64,000 nt of DNA from Neoceratodus forsteri (lineage: Eukaryota; Chordata; Ceratodontiformes; Ceratodontidae), in the NCBI GenBank assembly GCA_016271365.2, contig JADMNL010000028.1, positions 97,061,501 through 97,125,500 of the forward strand. The letters are read 5' to 3'. A program made the translations under genes and the position numbers. Position 1 is the stretch's first letter. Each line of letters opens with the position of its first letter. The notes under the pieces are model-generated. The model searched no databases. It was given only the letters and a program-made list of their open reading frames with translations, and was not told the origin of the DNA. Below, piece after piece: positions 22,261-32,500 of this stretch.

Positions 22261-24199
22261 CTCTGGTGGAAACCGGGGGAATGCCAAGTTTGCGTCGCTA
22301 CGCATCACGAGGGGAGGTGCTGCGGCGGGCATCGGCATTAGTGCCACTGATGCCATTGCATGACTGAGCATTGGGGGAAACAGAAAATGGAAAAAAAAAA
22401 CTCCGGATGATAGGCGAAGGCTCTGCCACCAACACCACACTCCCAACACTGGGCTCCTCACCCTCCCTGGTCCCCGCACTCCGACTTCAAGGCTCACTAT
22501 ACTATGAGATAGAGTGCCCTGGGAGGATAGGACAGCCCTTCCCCGTGGGGGCTTAGATCCAGGGGTGTAGCCTGGTCGGAGTGAGGGAGTAGGTGCGGTT
22601 GCCACAGCAGGGAGGTAGAAAGCCAGTTGGATAGATGCTGGAGAGAGTTCCTCTGGCTAGGGGCGAAGAAATAAATGTATAAAAAAAAAAAAAAGTACTG
22701 TGCAACACCGATGAAACAAAACTGGGGATAGCAGCAGGAAGTAGTAGTATTATTGTTTCTGTTCGAGAGAAGTTTGAAACTCACAAGCATTGCTTAAAGA
22801 GCTGCTGACGCCTCAAAGAAAACTATGAAAAACATAATACTTGGGTACATTCAATTTATATTCCGTATATATTCCATAGATTTCTCCTCCAGCGTATTTA
22901 TTACTGAGTAAATTTGCATGAATATATGATCTTTATCCCTTAGAGTTCATCTGCTTCTGTAGCATACTCCCTACTACATGTCATAATCCTCCGTTGTGAC
23001 ATCACAGTCTATTGCCAGTACCCAGTCAGATTAGCGCTACAGGAATAGCACCAGGCAAGAGAGCACTAGTCCCTATAGCAACAGTGAGCAGGAATGTAGC
23101 GCGCCTGTTACATACACTCTCCTGGTCACAGTCTGTGGTGCTGCCACAGGACAAGGGCAGCAAAATACCAGGGGCTGGCTGAGCTGCTCCTGTGGCCTGG
23201 AGGGTTGGGGCATGGAGTAGCTCAGCCAGGAGGCAGTAGAGACCAGGGTTCTAATCTTGGTCTCCAACGATTTTGCAGGAATCGGGACTTCTTTTTTTCC
23301 CAAGGGGCTGTGAAACAATATTCCATGGCCCCACAAATTTTAACTTGCCCTGTGATCCACTCCCCCCCCCCCCCCGAGTCAGAATCCTTAAGTCCGGGGA
23401 GTGCTGCCCCCCGTAAAAATAAAAATGACAGCATTTCTGCCACGCTGTTCTTGCTGACGGCATTGTGGTCAGCTGTGTTCTGACCCTGTGCCCTGTTGCC
23501 ATGGGAATAACTGTGATGTCACAAGCAGTGTATCATGACCTCAGGTAGGGAGAAAGTAACACGCATAGATGAACTCTTCATGAGCAAATATCCTATTATC
23601 ATGCAAATAACCTCTGTAATAATAAATATTGTGGAGAAGTACAGAACTAGTGTGAAATACAGGCTGGACTGTATCTAAATATTATGTTTTGTTAAAGTTG
23701 TCCAGGAGGCTTCGGATGCTCTTTAAATGTCTTACTTTTTTTTTAGTATATGACGGTTTAACACTGAGACAGTTTATGGGGTATGTATATATGTGTAGCT
23801 ATGGGGAAATTTATGTACAATGCATACCAACAGCATCACTCCTGATGTGCATTTGATCTAAAAAGGATTTGCATGGCCACTAATGTATGATGATTAACTT
23901 TTAGAACTACATATGTTTGAATGTATATAGATTCTGGATGTATGTCTATGCCTGCAGTCTTCTAAGGTTAATGAAATTCCACTTCCAAGACTTAAAATTC
24001 TGGGAATTGCGCTGGTAATTGTAAATATAACTTCCAGATTTTAACAGGATTCTACTGTCATTCTTTCAGTATGTGTAGAAATAATCAAAATAAAAGAAGG
24101 CTTAATATACAGAGCATTACATGAAGGATATTGAAAGTACAATAAGTTATTATAAGAAGAAAACAAGTTCTGTAGATTTACTGATGTGGTATAGAGAGA
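22261..24199. other. Non-coding interval, possible SINE remnants
   Basis: Around 23200-23400 a block with CTCAGCCAGGAGGCAGTAGA and CAGGGTTCTAATCTTGG resembles tRNA A- and B-box spacing and may be another tRNA-derived SINE, but the match is weak. C-run at 23361-23375; A-run at 22681-22694. No homology-bearing frame. Confidence 0.35.
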
Positions 24200-24351
24200 A
24201 TACTGGATGGGCAACCACGCAGAACCAGTGTGTTCCACCACAAAGGGGTTTGATTCCCTGTGACCTCAAAAACAAAGCTCGAGAGGTCCAAAGAATCAAA
24301 CCCCGAGGTGGCAGAACACGCTGGTTCTGCATTGGGTTGCCCATCCTGTAT
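24200..24351. repeat. Foldback element with ~57-bp arms
   Basis: The arms at 24200-24256 and 24293-24351 pair through GGATGGGCAACC, GCAGAACCAG, GTGTTC and GGGGTTTGATTC, with a few mismatches. A smaller inner stem (GACCTC/GAGGTC) lies in the loop. It is MITE-like, with no flanking duplication that I can see. Confidence 0.75.
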
Positions 24352-24919
24352 TTTGTATAGTGTATGGTGCCCCTTGTATCCTACTTTAGGTTTTCTAACT
24401 AAATGTTTTCTTTGAAAAATAAACTGTGTGTCTTACATTTCATATTTTGGGAGCTACGGCTTGTTCTTGCCAAGTTGTGTGGTTGCTAGGGACTGGATGT
24501 CCCTATGTTAGCTGCACACACTCCCATTGGTTGACACTGTAGTGTGGGCAGGTTTTCAAAGAAAAAAAAACATGGCGGGCAGATGTCTCACTTAGCAAGC
24601 TTATCGACGAACTGGAGGCAGAAACTTATTTTTTTATGCTGGTTCTCATCACGGAAAATAGACTGCTTCTGAGCTGTGAGTGTTTTTAAAAAATGCTGTG
24701 CACAGCTTCCATGTTTGAAGCAGATTGTGCTGCTGTCAATGCGCAGTGTTTTGTTTATGATGGTTTTCACACAGGGCATGAGCGTTTCACTCTGAATGAA
24801 TGGAATGCTATCCTGCACGTACAGTTAGCACTGCATTCCATTCATTGTTGAGCGTGTGGCTGAACAGCATTTTAGTATGGTGGAATTTCCAGTCAGAACA
24901 GCATTCCCCCATACGCTAT
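24352..24919. other. Non-coding interval with a 14-bp perfect hairpin
   Basis: AATGAATGGAATGC at 24795-24808 is perfectly complementary to 24833-24846. No gene seen. Confidence 0.5.
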
Positions 24920-25380
24920 AAAATTCTATATTCCATAAAGTTCTTTGTTTTTACTGGTATGAAGGAAATCCATATTCTGGAATTGTACCAGATTTTCCAG
25001 TAAAAAACCAAAACCAGGTGGCCTTGATGATTTGCTGTAAAAGATTTGTGCCTGATCAATTGTATGATCATGTTTTTTAATGTATATGCACTTGGAATTT
25101 TGGAGGTTTTAACCAATCAAATTTGTTGTGCTTTATCATGAGGGAGTATGTAAACAAATATAAGGCACTAAACATGACTTGCTCACTACCTGATGAAGCT
25201 TGATAGCTACCAAGCGAAACATTAGTCGCTAAATTTAAATTACCATGTCAACAAGTTGTTACTGGTGCAGTTTCTCCGCTTTCAACCCAGTGATGGATAC
25301 TGCACTCATATAGACCACATGAGTGGCTATGGCATGTCTGACTCAATAAACGGTAAGTTATTTTCATTATTAGGTGCTGT
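24920..25380 (+). mobile_element. Probable Penelope-like terminal (pLTR) fragment
   Basis: The block has an inverted CCAAT region (ACCAATCAAATTTGTTG, 25111), a TATA-like AATATAAGGCAC (25157), a hammerhead-like core (25190-25227) and CAATAAACGGTAAG at 25345. Penelope-like elements are known to carry hammerhead ribozyme motifs in their terminal pLTRs. No Penelope coding sequence is adjacent, so this would be an isolated terminal fragment. The limits are guesses. Confidence 0.4.
25190..25227 (+). ncRNA. Hammerhead-ribozyme-like motif
   Basis: The CTGATGA core (25190-25196) is followed by a 4-bp stem II (GCTT 25198-25201 with AAGC 25212-25215), then GAAA (25216-25219). Next come a 2-bp stem III (AC/GT) closed by ATTA, and the expected cleavage-site GTC at 25225-25227. 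This layout, with a tiny stem III, is that of the minimal hammerheads described in Penelope-like elements. Two departures weaken it: one extra A between the core and stem II, and a poor stem I (only one clear pair). Activity is doubtful; the motif may be a fossil. Confidence 0.5.
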
Positions 25381-25489
25381 TGTTTCTTTGTTGTGGGTAT
25401 AACACCAATGGGCACATATTTTCACAGTTTGCTATAGTCTTACTGTATGCAGGTTTTGTGGGTTTCAAGGATGCCAGCTTCATGAAGTA

Positions 25490-25655
25490 AGCAATAAAAC
25501 ACAAGATGTGTAATTATTGGCCAACAATTACATGCCTCTCGAGGGTGTTGTTAGGCATGAGGCGCATATGCCAAGTGCCTTAAAACACGAGAGAGAAGTG
25601 TGATTACTGACTATAATCTCACATCCCTGGAGTATTTTATTGCACTTAAAACATG
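25490..25655 (+). repeat. Composite hairpin element, family M2, copy 1
   Basis: The outer arms are GCAATAAAACAC and GTATTTTATTGC. Inside lie two small hairpins, GTGTAATTAT...AATTAC (about 25509) and AGTGTGATTAC...AATCTCAC (about 25596). They flank a core with GTTAGGCATGAGGC and TGCCAAGTGCC. Copy 2 lies inverted at 26640-26785. The arms of the large palindrome at 52.2-53.4 kb carry a related core (TTAGGCACAAGGC, AAGTGCC, ACACATCCTGGAGTG). Confidence 0.65.
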
Positions 25656-25766
25656 TGAAAGAAAAATTGCAGCAAATTTTGTTTTGCTCATATTATTAAG
25701 TTAAAGTAATGTAAGAATCTGAGTAATACTACAAAAAAAGATCCTTCCTGTCCCGTACCATTCAAG

Positions 25767-26006
25767 CACAAGCACACTCTCCATTCCAGCTCAAGCACAC
25801 TCTCCATTCCAGCTCAAGCACACTCTCCATTCAAGCTCAAGCATGCTCTCCATTCAAGCTCAAGCACACTCTCCATTCCAGCTCAAGCACACTCTCCATT
25901 CCAGCTCAAGCACACTCTCCATTCAAGCTCAAGCATGCTCTCCATTCAAGCTCAAGCACACCCTCCATTCAAGCTCAAGCACACTCTCCATTCGAGCTCA
26001 AGCATG
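25767..26006 (+). repeat. 23-bp minisatellite, about 10 copies
   Basis: The unit is AGCTCAAGCACACTCTCCATT plus two bases (CC or CA), repeated head to tail with variants CATGCTC and CACCCTC. The array is in frame for a while, giving a Ser/His/Gln/Leu-rich open frame that has no reason to be a gene. There are no spacers, so it is not a CRISPR array. Confidence 0.9.
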
Positions 26007-26639
26007 CTGCATGAAAACAAAGGGAAGGAGAGCTGCTGAAGGAACATTTGGAAGAGGGGCTCTCCAGAACTGCATTTAGAGATGTCGTACCAGAACCTGA
26101 AACTCCTGTTGCTTCTGATAGGAGCAGGTGCAACATGTAAAAATGTATTTTTAATTTAAAAGACAGCGCGATTCGATGTTGCTGCCATCTGCATAACATT
26201 GACTTGCCGGAGGAGTGATTTCATGTTGAGCAGCATCCACACAAAGCTTTATGCTGTAAAGAGGCTGACACCTTGTAAAAAGTGCACACGTGTAATTATG
26301 AGCACATAGTTACATGGCTGTACTGGTGCTTCAGCCAATCACAGCATCGTATTTTCTTACACATGTTATAAATCCTCTTATAACATGGGTAAGAACATTC
26401 TAGCCACCTGATTAGCTGTACATCATGTACAATAGTGTAATTATTTGTCCATAATTACACTACTGTACTTGCTTAGTCTGTGCATCAGGTTCAGCTATAA
26501 TATTAAAGCACCTCAACTAGAACTATGTTTTTGTCTTCTGCTTCTATTTCATATTGAAAACAATATTTTCTTATTAAAATTCACAAAACAAACTTTTCAA
26601 AAACTTGTTTAAGTAGCACCCATGTTATAAGTGCAATAA
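26007..26639. other. Non-coding interval with module A and a strong hairpin
   Basis: Module A copy 3 (minus) lies at 26332-26372 (CAGCCAATCACAGC ... TTTTCTTAC). A 17-bp stem with one mismatch at 26427-26443 / 26452-26468 contains AGTGTAATTA. Just upstream, at about 26287-26317, another loose stem also uses GTGTAATTAT. Confidence 0.5.
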
Positions 26640-26785
26640 GACACTTCAGGGATGTGTAATTATGGTCAATAATCGCACATTCCTCTTGTGTGTTTAAAGG
26701 CATTTGGTGCAAGCACCTCAAGCCTTACAATACTCTTGAGGTGTGTGATTACTGATGGATAATTACACACCCAGATGTGTCTGTC
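26640..26785 (-). repeat. Composite hairpin element, family M2, copy 2
   Basis: Read on the minus strand it follows the order of 25490-25655: a GTGTAATTATCCATC hairpin, a core with GTAAGGCTTGAGGTGC, a second hairpin at GTGCGATTATTGACC, and ACACATCCCTGAAGTG before TCTTATTGC. Agreement over the whole length makes the pair a true repeat family. Confidence 0.65.
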
Positions 26786-27233
26786 TTACTGCATACTTGT
26801 GCAGCCATCTTTTCACACTGAGATTCAGATGACTGCACTGCCCTGCCATTGTGCATGTTTCACATTAAGAGTTGCTATACGCAGATCCATATTTATGGAT
26901 GACACCTCAATACCTTGGCTCAGCTGGTCAGATATCATACTGGCATATCAGCATGTGAACTCAGTTTTCAGTTCATCCTTTTGCAATTTATTTAAACCTT
27001 GTGGTAATTTATTCAGAAAAGTGAGAAAGGTACAAACAAAAAAACCTCAACGTTTCACTCTCCATGGACCATGTATAGTAGTAGCTTTGATAGGAGTGAG
27101 ACGGCCACTAAAAGTCACTTCTTACGCCTCCACTGTTGAACCATAATTCTCATAATAGTGGTACAGATAGAAAAATGTAAGAAGCACAAAAATATGATGT
27201 GTCAGTAAAGAAAACATTATTGTGAGAAAAATT

Positions 27234-27249
27234 TAAAACAGTGGACTTA
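27234..27249. repeat. 16-bp target-site duplication, left copy (L1-2)
   Basis: TAAAACAGTGGACTTA is repeated exactly at 30040-30055, just after the L1-2 poly(A). Both copies lie in PLE-1 UTR sequence. Confidence 0.9.
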
Positions 27250-30039
27250 CCTCAACTCAGGTAAGACCCCTGGAGGGGATGGTTTTCCAGTCGAACTCTG
27301 GCACATGCTTATGCCTCAAATCACCCGTCTTGTCTCCCAGGTTTATAATGAGGCTCTGGGCAATGGCATCTTCCCCCCCACTCTTCGAGAAGCAGTCATC
27401 ACTGTGTTCCCGAAAAAAGGCAAAGACTCTACACTCCCCTCAAGTTACCATCCAATTTCACTAATCAATACAGACAGTAAAATCTTTGCCAAGATCCTGG
27501 CCACCAGGATTAGCCCACTTCATCCCTCCCTTATCTACCCCTCACAGGTGGGTTTTGTGCTGGGGTGCCTCAGCTGAGACCACATCAGGTCACTGGTCAA
27601 TATCATCTACCATGCTAAAGCTCTTCCCACTGCAGCGGCAGCTATAGCTGTCGACTTTGAGAAAGCCTTTGAATCCCTAGCATGGGATTTTCTGGATAGG
27701 GTGCTGCACTGATTCAGCTTTGGGTCCCTTTATCGGAAATGGGTGGTGGCATTGTATCAACAACCCATGGCTAGAATTCGGATCAATGCAGTGATCTCCA
27801 GTGCTTTTCAGTTAGGCAGAGGTACTCAGCAAGGCTTCCCCTTATCTCCTCTTCTGTTTATTTTGGCAGTTGAGCCACTGGCAGCTGCTATTAGACAACA
27901 CTCTGGCATCCAAGGGATCTCCATCAGGGCACATGCATACTCCACGCTTATATATGCAGATGATCTACTGGTCCCAGTAGAAGATGTCACAGTAGCCCTC
28001 CTGGCACTCGTTACTCTCCTAGCAGACTTTGTGAAAATCTCTGGCCTGAGGATGAATAAATCCAAAACTGAGGTGCTCCCTCTTAACTCTAGATGCACTC
28101 AGAATAGAGTCTCTCCCCTAGCGCTTAAATGGACTTCAGGCTCCTTAATATATTTCAGTATTCATATCTCTCCTGACCTCTCTAGAATCTGGGATCTCAA
28201 TATGAGTCCATTAATTGCCGACCTCAGAACGGAGTTAGACAGTGGAAGATGCTTCACCTCACTCTAGCAGGTAAAATAGCAGCTCTCAAAATGATTTCAG
28301 CTCCAAAACTTCTCTATCCTCTCTCACATCTTCCCCTGCCCCCCCATGTAAAACGGTTCTGCATCATAGACAGTGTTGTGGGGAACTTCATTTGGAAAAA
28401 TTAAAAACCCTGGTATAGCAGGGGCAAACTATACTCACACTGGAAGGCTGGTGGGTGGGGCCTTCTGTGGTTCAAGGGATCCACATGGGTTTATTCCTTA
28501 GCACAGTCCCTAAAATGGTTCACCGCCCTGTTCCCTGAATCTCCACAATGGCTCCATATGGAAAAAGCCATTGCTCAGCAACATAGCCTTCCTCTTTTAA
28601 TATATAACCCCTTATCTAAACCTCTGCGGGCCCATCCCACCATTGCACCGGCGATCCAGATTTGGAACAAAGTACACATCAGGAGTCAAGCTAACCCCAT
28701 GCCACTTCTCTACACTCCTATCTTATGCAACAAGCATATACTGGTGGGCAACAAGCCCATCTACTGGCTGTAGTGGGAGCACACTGGCATTAAGGTTCTA
28801 GCAGATGTCTTGGACGAGACTGGGCTTGGGATACAACCCTTCCAAGACCTTGCAAAGGCAAAGGGTCTGGGCAAAAATGACTTTTGGAGATACCTGCAAC
28901 TATGCAGCTCTCTGGCCGAGTTCCTTAAACTAAGTCCACCCAACATGGCCGCCCCTCAGAAGCTATACACCTGGCTTTAGCTCCCCAAGGGCCAAGCCAC
29001 TAAAATGCATGGTGATATTCGAGACAGCATTCCCTCGCAATCTGGGGATTCTAAACTAAAGTGGGAGAAAGCACTGAAATTGAGGATAGATGATACTCAA
29101 TGGGCCCTCTGTTGGAAATTGGCACACTCGACCTATCCAGACGCATGCAGCAGACTTACTCAGAATAAACTTCTGCACCACTGGTACAGAACACCAGACA
29201 TGCTGTATAAAGCTAAGCTTCTGAATAGCAACCTTTGTTGGAGGTGCCAAGCCCAAATAGGTGATCTCTATCATATTATTTGGCAATGCTCTCTATTGGT
29301 TCCCTTCTGGCAGGCAGTGAATCAACTCGCCATGGAAATTCTAGGCCTGGTGACCCAGCTAGACCCCCTTGTGTGGATCCTGGGCCTACCCCTTCATGGA
29401 ACTCGTCTTAAGGCCCACCAGCTCTGTTGGCTGGCCCTTCTAAGTATTTCAGCTAAGCGTCTTATCCTCTGTCGGTGGAGGTCAACTGAAATCCCCTCTA
29501 TTCTAGAACTTCAACATGCTCTTACATTGCTGGCCTCACTTGACCGCTTATCACATGTTACAGCCAATAAACTTACAACATACACTGCTTGTTGGGCCCC
29601 CTTTCTGGCTTATTTGAAATCTAGGATAGGAATAGGATGAGCTTTCACCTGTGGCCACTGTTTTGGTCTCCTCCCTTGATACTCCCAGTATGATGGTTCC
29701 TGATATGAGCTCGGATTAGTCAGCCATGCAATGATAAATAACTTATACAACTCTATAGTGCATTGGTGCTAATATGGTAGCATTAATCAGTTACCCGGTC
29801 TTGTTTTCTCTTTTGTTGGTTCTTTTTTATCATTACAGAGCAGAGAGTTTAGGGGGTGCCTCCCCTTGTCCCTTCTTTAGTCCTTTTATTATGTTCCCTA
29901 CATGTAAGCCACATGCTGTAAGTTTATGGATGTAGTGTTGTAAGATCCTTCTCTGCTAATGCTGTTTGTCTTTTCTGTCTGTCTGTGATGTATGTTTGTA
30001 TGAGGAAAAATCAATAAAACTATTAACTGAAAAAAAAAA
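27250..30039 (+). mobile_element. 5'-truncated L1 (L1-2) inserted in PLE-1
   Basis: This L1 of 2.8 kb starts inside the reverse transcriptase and runs through the C-terminal region and 3'UTR. It ends with an AATAAA at 30013 and an A-run at 30030-30039. The exact 16-bp duplication and the related uninterrupted PLE sequence at 31258-31275 (AAAATCAGCGGACACAATTT) confirm insertion. 5'-truncation is the usual outcome of L1 integration. Confidence 0.9.
27253..29640 (+). pseudogene. L1-2 ORF2 fragment: reverse transcriptase and C-terminal domain
   Basis: The fragment begins LNSGKTPGGDGFPVELW, then VITVFPKKGKD, YHPISLINTDSKIFAKILA, DFEKAFESLAW, GRGTQQGFPLSPLLFI and catalytic YADD (27953-27964), ending this part with GLRMNKSKTEVL. 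After frame breaks near 27577, 27711 and 28267 it resumes. The last frame (29005-29640) has a CCHC-type end, CWRCQAQIGDLYHIIWQC, followed by LVPFW. The order is that of L1 ORF2 without its endonuclease. It differs clearly in sequence from L1-1, so two L1 lineages are present. The 211-residue final frame is open only because of chance survival. Confidence 0.85.
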
Positions 30040-30055
30040 TAAAACAGTGGACTTA
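30040..30055. repeat. 16-bp target-site duplication, right copy (L1-2)
   Basis: An exact repeat of 27234-27249, after the L1-2 poly(A) run. Confidence 0.9.
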
Positions 30056-30239
30056 ATCTTCATGGACCATACCTCAGCAATGGTGCATTTTGCTGATCTG
30101 AAAAGATGAAAATAAGATGTCAGTTAATACATAAAGATTATCACTGCAAGCACTGTATCAGTTTTACACTAAAACAGTTTAGCATTATAAAAATGCGATC
30201 ATGACAAACCTGTCATTTGACCCTGGCAGACTAGAAGCA

Positions 30240-30960
30240 TTTGTATGATAGACCCAAAATGCCTCTCTTTTGCTGATAATTGCATCAGTGTTGCCCCTCC
30301 CCCATGTTCTCTATACTCCTAAAGCTGGGTTTGTGGCTGACAGGGTTTTCAGAGGTGACAATGTGGCGTGCCAAGACCTTGTCCATATTGGCACTAGATA
30401 ATGCCCTCATGTGATCTCTCACTCTTTCTTTCAAGCTCCTCTTTGTCGTCTCAGTTTAGAACTTATAACACCTACATTCAGCCTTATACACCACATATGA
30501 AGCATCACAGCTGATAAACTGTGTGATGGGTACAACTGTTCCAGTGCCAGGGTTCAAAACAAATTGCCAACAGTAACAACTTCACAAAATGTGCACCTGC
30601 CAGAGCACTAACAACCTTTAGGTGGTGGTGTCATCCACATTTTAGGTATTGTATAATGCCGCATGCTGTGTCTCAGGCAGTCCTCCAGGTTTCTTCTTCT
30701 GTGGAAGACTATATGTGGTGGGTCCTTAGTGTAATGAAGCAACTTAGGCTCTGCACACACCATTTCCCAATTTTTCTTAACTAGTGACTCCAGAGCACTA
30801 AACTTGATATTGTAAGTACTTACAAAATGTATATGGATCCAACTAACTTATTTTACTGTGGTGTCAGCAGACTAGACCTCTCTGTTCCCACTGCCCCATA
30901 ACCTCTAGACTGAAATCTGCCAGTCAAATCCCTTGAAAAACTGGGCTGTTCACAGCATAG
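30240..30960 (-). pseudogene. PLE-1 coding remnant: end of reverse transcriptase plus GIY-YIG region
   Basis: Penelope proteins fuse a reverse transcriptase to a C-terminal GIY-YIG nuclease. The minus strand shows HIVFHRRRNLEDCLRHSM (about 30700), then a Cys-bearing linker with GRCTFCEVVTVG. A segment whose DNA matches the GIY-YIG copy at 43054 follows (ITQFISCDASYVVYKAECRC about 30530-30470). At the place where the other copy reads YIGKTKR this one has a stop and changed residues, so the nuclease is dead. The same HRRRNL segment lies on the plus strand at 32400-32430. Confidence 0.7.
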
Positions 30961-31375
30961 CTACTACCTGAAACACAACTCGGGATGCAAGAGTTGTAAT
31001 GCTTGTGGTAATTTATTCAGTAAGGTGAGCAAGGTACAAGCAAAAACACTCAACAATTCACTACCCAAGTAGGAGCTTTGCCAAGACTGAGCCAGCCACT
31101 AAATGTCACTCCTTAAATACATCACAAAAAGGAGCTGATGCTGGCTTCTCCTCTGTTGAACCACAATTCTTAAAACAGTGGTACAAACAAAAAAATGTAA
31201 GAAGCACAAATATGCAATGTGTCAGTATCCAAAACATTATTGTGAGAAAAATTAAAATCAGCGGACACAATTTCCAAGGATCATATCCCAACAATAGTGC
31301 ATTTTGATGACCTGAAAAGTAGATAAAGAGATATCAGTTAATACATAAACATTATCGTTCCTAATACTATATCTT

Positions 31376-31811
31376 ATTTATTTTTTTATTTAGCTTTTGT
31401 TGACCAGGTAAGTGCACTAGACAAATCCTGCCTATTTTCAGGCACGACCCAGGGGAAGGGGATACAGATGAATGCCAACTGACTTTGAACCAGATTAAGC
31501 TGTTGGTGGTATTTTTAGTGAATGAGGGAAATTTGGCCAGGACACCGGGGAAATTCCCCTACTCTTTTCGATAAGTGCCATGGGATCTTTAACATCTATC
31601 TGAACTACCACCAATCCAGGCAGATGGGACCTCGGTTTTAACGTCTCATCCGAAAGACGGCACCTCAGAAGTGCAGCACCCCTCTCATGCTGCACTGCAG
31701 TGTCAGTACTGGGATATTAACCCAAGTGCCAGATGTGGGAACTGAACCCACAGCCCTCTGATCACCCGGCCTCAGAGGCGAGTGTGCTACCTACTGAGCC
31801 ACTGACACTGA
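31376..31811 (-). mobile_element. tRNA-derived SINE (~435 bp), minus strand
   Basis: On the minus strand the head has an exact Pol III A box TGGCTCAGTAGG (31790-31801) and B box GGTTCAGTTCC (31739-31749). The body includes CGTCTTTCGGATGAGACG (about 31643-31660) and AAGATCCCATGGCAC. The tail near 31400 (CACTTACCTGGTCAAC) ends in a TTTATTT/AAATAAA-type run. A piece with the same tail lies at 55598-55690. I recall closely related SINEs from several fishes and sharks. It sits exactly at the joint between the minus PLE-1 and plus PLE-2. Confidence 0.75.
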
Positions 31812-31814
31812 CAA

Positions 31815-32500
31815 TCTGACATATCAGTTACATTGATGACATCCTGATGGTGTGGCAGGGTACAGAAGATGATCCTAACCAGTTTGTGGAGTTTCTGCAT
31901 AGCAGAAACTAGAATGTGATGTTTGTGGTAACCAGTAACAGTGCAAGTGTGTCTTTCCTGGATATCTGTATTAATAAAAACCAGGAGCAGGGAGTGGAGA
32001 CTAGTTTATTCTGCAAACTCACTGATAGAAACACCATATTGCTGGCTCACTCATGCCATTCCCACCACACTATCAGGAACATCCCATCAGGCCAGCTCTT
32101 AAGAGTCTGACACAACTGCAGCCAGGACAAATCCTTCTGCACACATGCAAGGCATTTGACTGGCAGATTTCGGACTAAAGGCTATGCTGAGGTCAGTGAT
32201 GAAGCAGTCTTTCAAAGGGCAGTTGGAACAGAGAGGTCTAGTTTATTGACATCACAGTAAAATAATAGATAGTGGAATCCTTATGTTTTTTATAACCACT
32301 TACAATATTCAGTCTAGTGCTGTTGAGTACATAGTTAAGAAGAATTGGGGAATACTGCATGTAGGGTGCAAGTTGGATCGTTATACTAAGGGCCCTTCTT
32401 GTATGGTCTTCCACAGAGGAAGAAACCTAGGAGACCACCTGACACATAGCATGCAGCCTTTTACAGAACCTGTCGGAACAAAGGTTTATAATATCACTTT
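31815..32500 (+). pseudogene. PLE-2: Penelope-like reverse transcriptase fragment, plus strand
   Basis: The frame starts SYIDDILMVWQGTEDDPNQF with catalytic YIDD at 31829-31840. A stop follows HSRN, then NVMFVVTSNSASVSFLD, TSLFCKLTDRNTILLAHS and RNIPSGQLLRV. These are standard Penelope reverse transcriptase landmarks (fixed FLD, K-x-TDRN and P-x-GQLLR). Further on the DNA matches PLE-1 in inverse orientation (GGCAGATTTC, ACAGAGAGGTCTAG, CTTCCACAGAGGAAGAAACC at about 32410). The homology ends near 32490. The N-terminal half is missing. Confidence 0.8.

Larger units (their letters stand above)
27000..31370 (-). mobile_element. Penelope-like element PLE-1 (minus) with tandem UTR copy and nested L1
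   Basis: Read on the minus strand: 31370-31008 is a 3'UTR-like segment. Coding remnants follow from about 30960 to 30240. Then comes the 3'UTR at 30240-30056, interrupted by L1-2 (27250-30039) and resuming at 27249-27000. The segments 31008-31370 and 27000-27249 plus 30056-30170 match each other along their length, both ending in CTTGTGGTAATTTATTCAG (plus strand). A UTR copy upstream of a truncated ORF is the pLTR arrangement known for Penelope elements. 5'-truncation has removed most of the reverse transcriptase. Confidence 0.75.

Noticed and set aside
25767..26006. CRISPR-like array
   Set aside because: Repeats are directly adjacent with no unique spacers, and the context is eukaryotic.
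31739..31801. tRNA gene suggested by good A and B boxes
   Set aside because: No complete cloverleaf or acceptor stem can be drawn, and the boxes belong to a 435-bp SINE with a second tail copy elsewhere.
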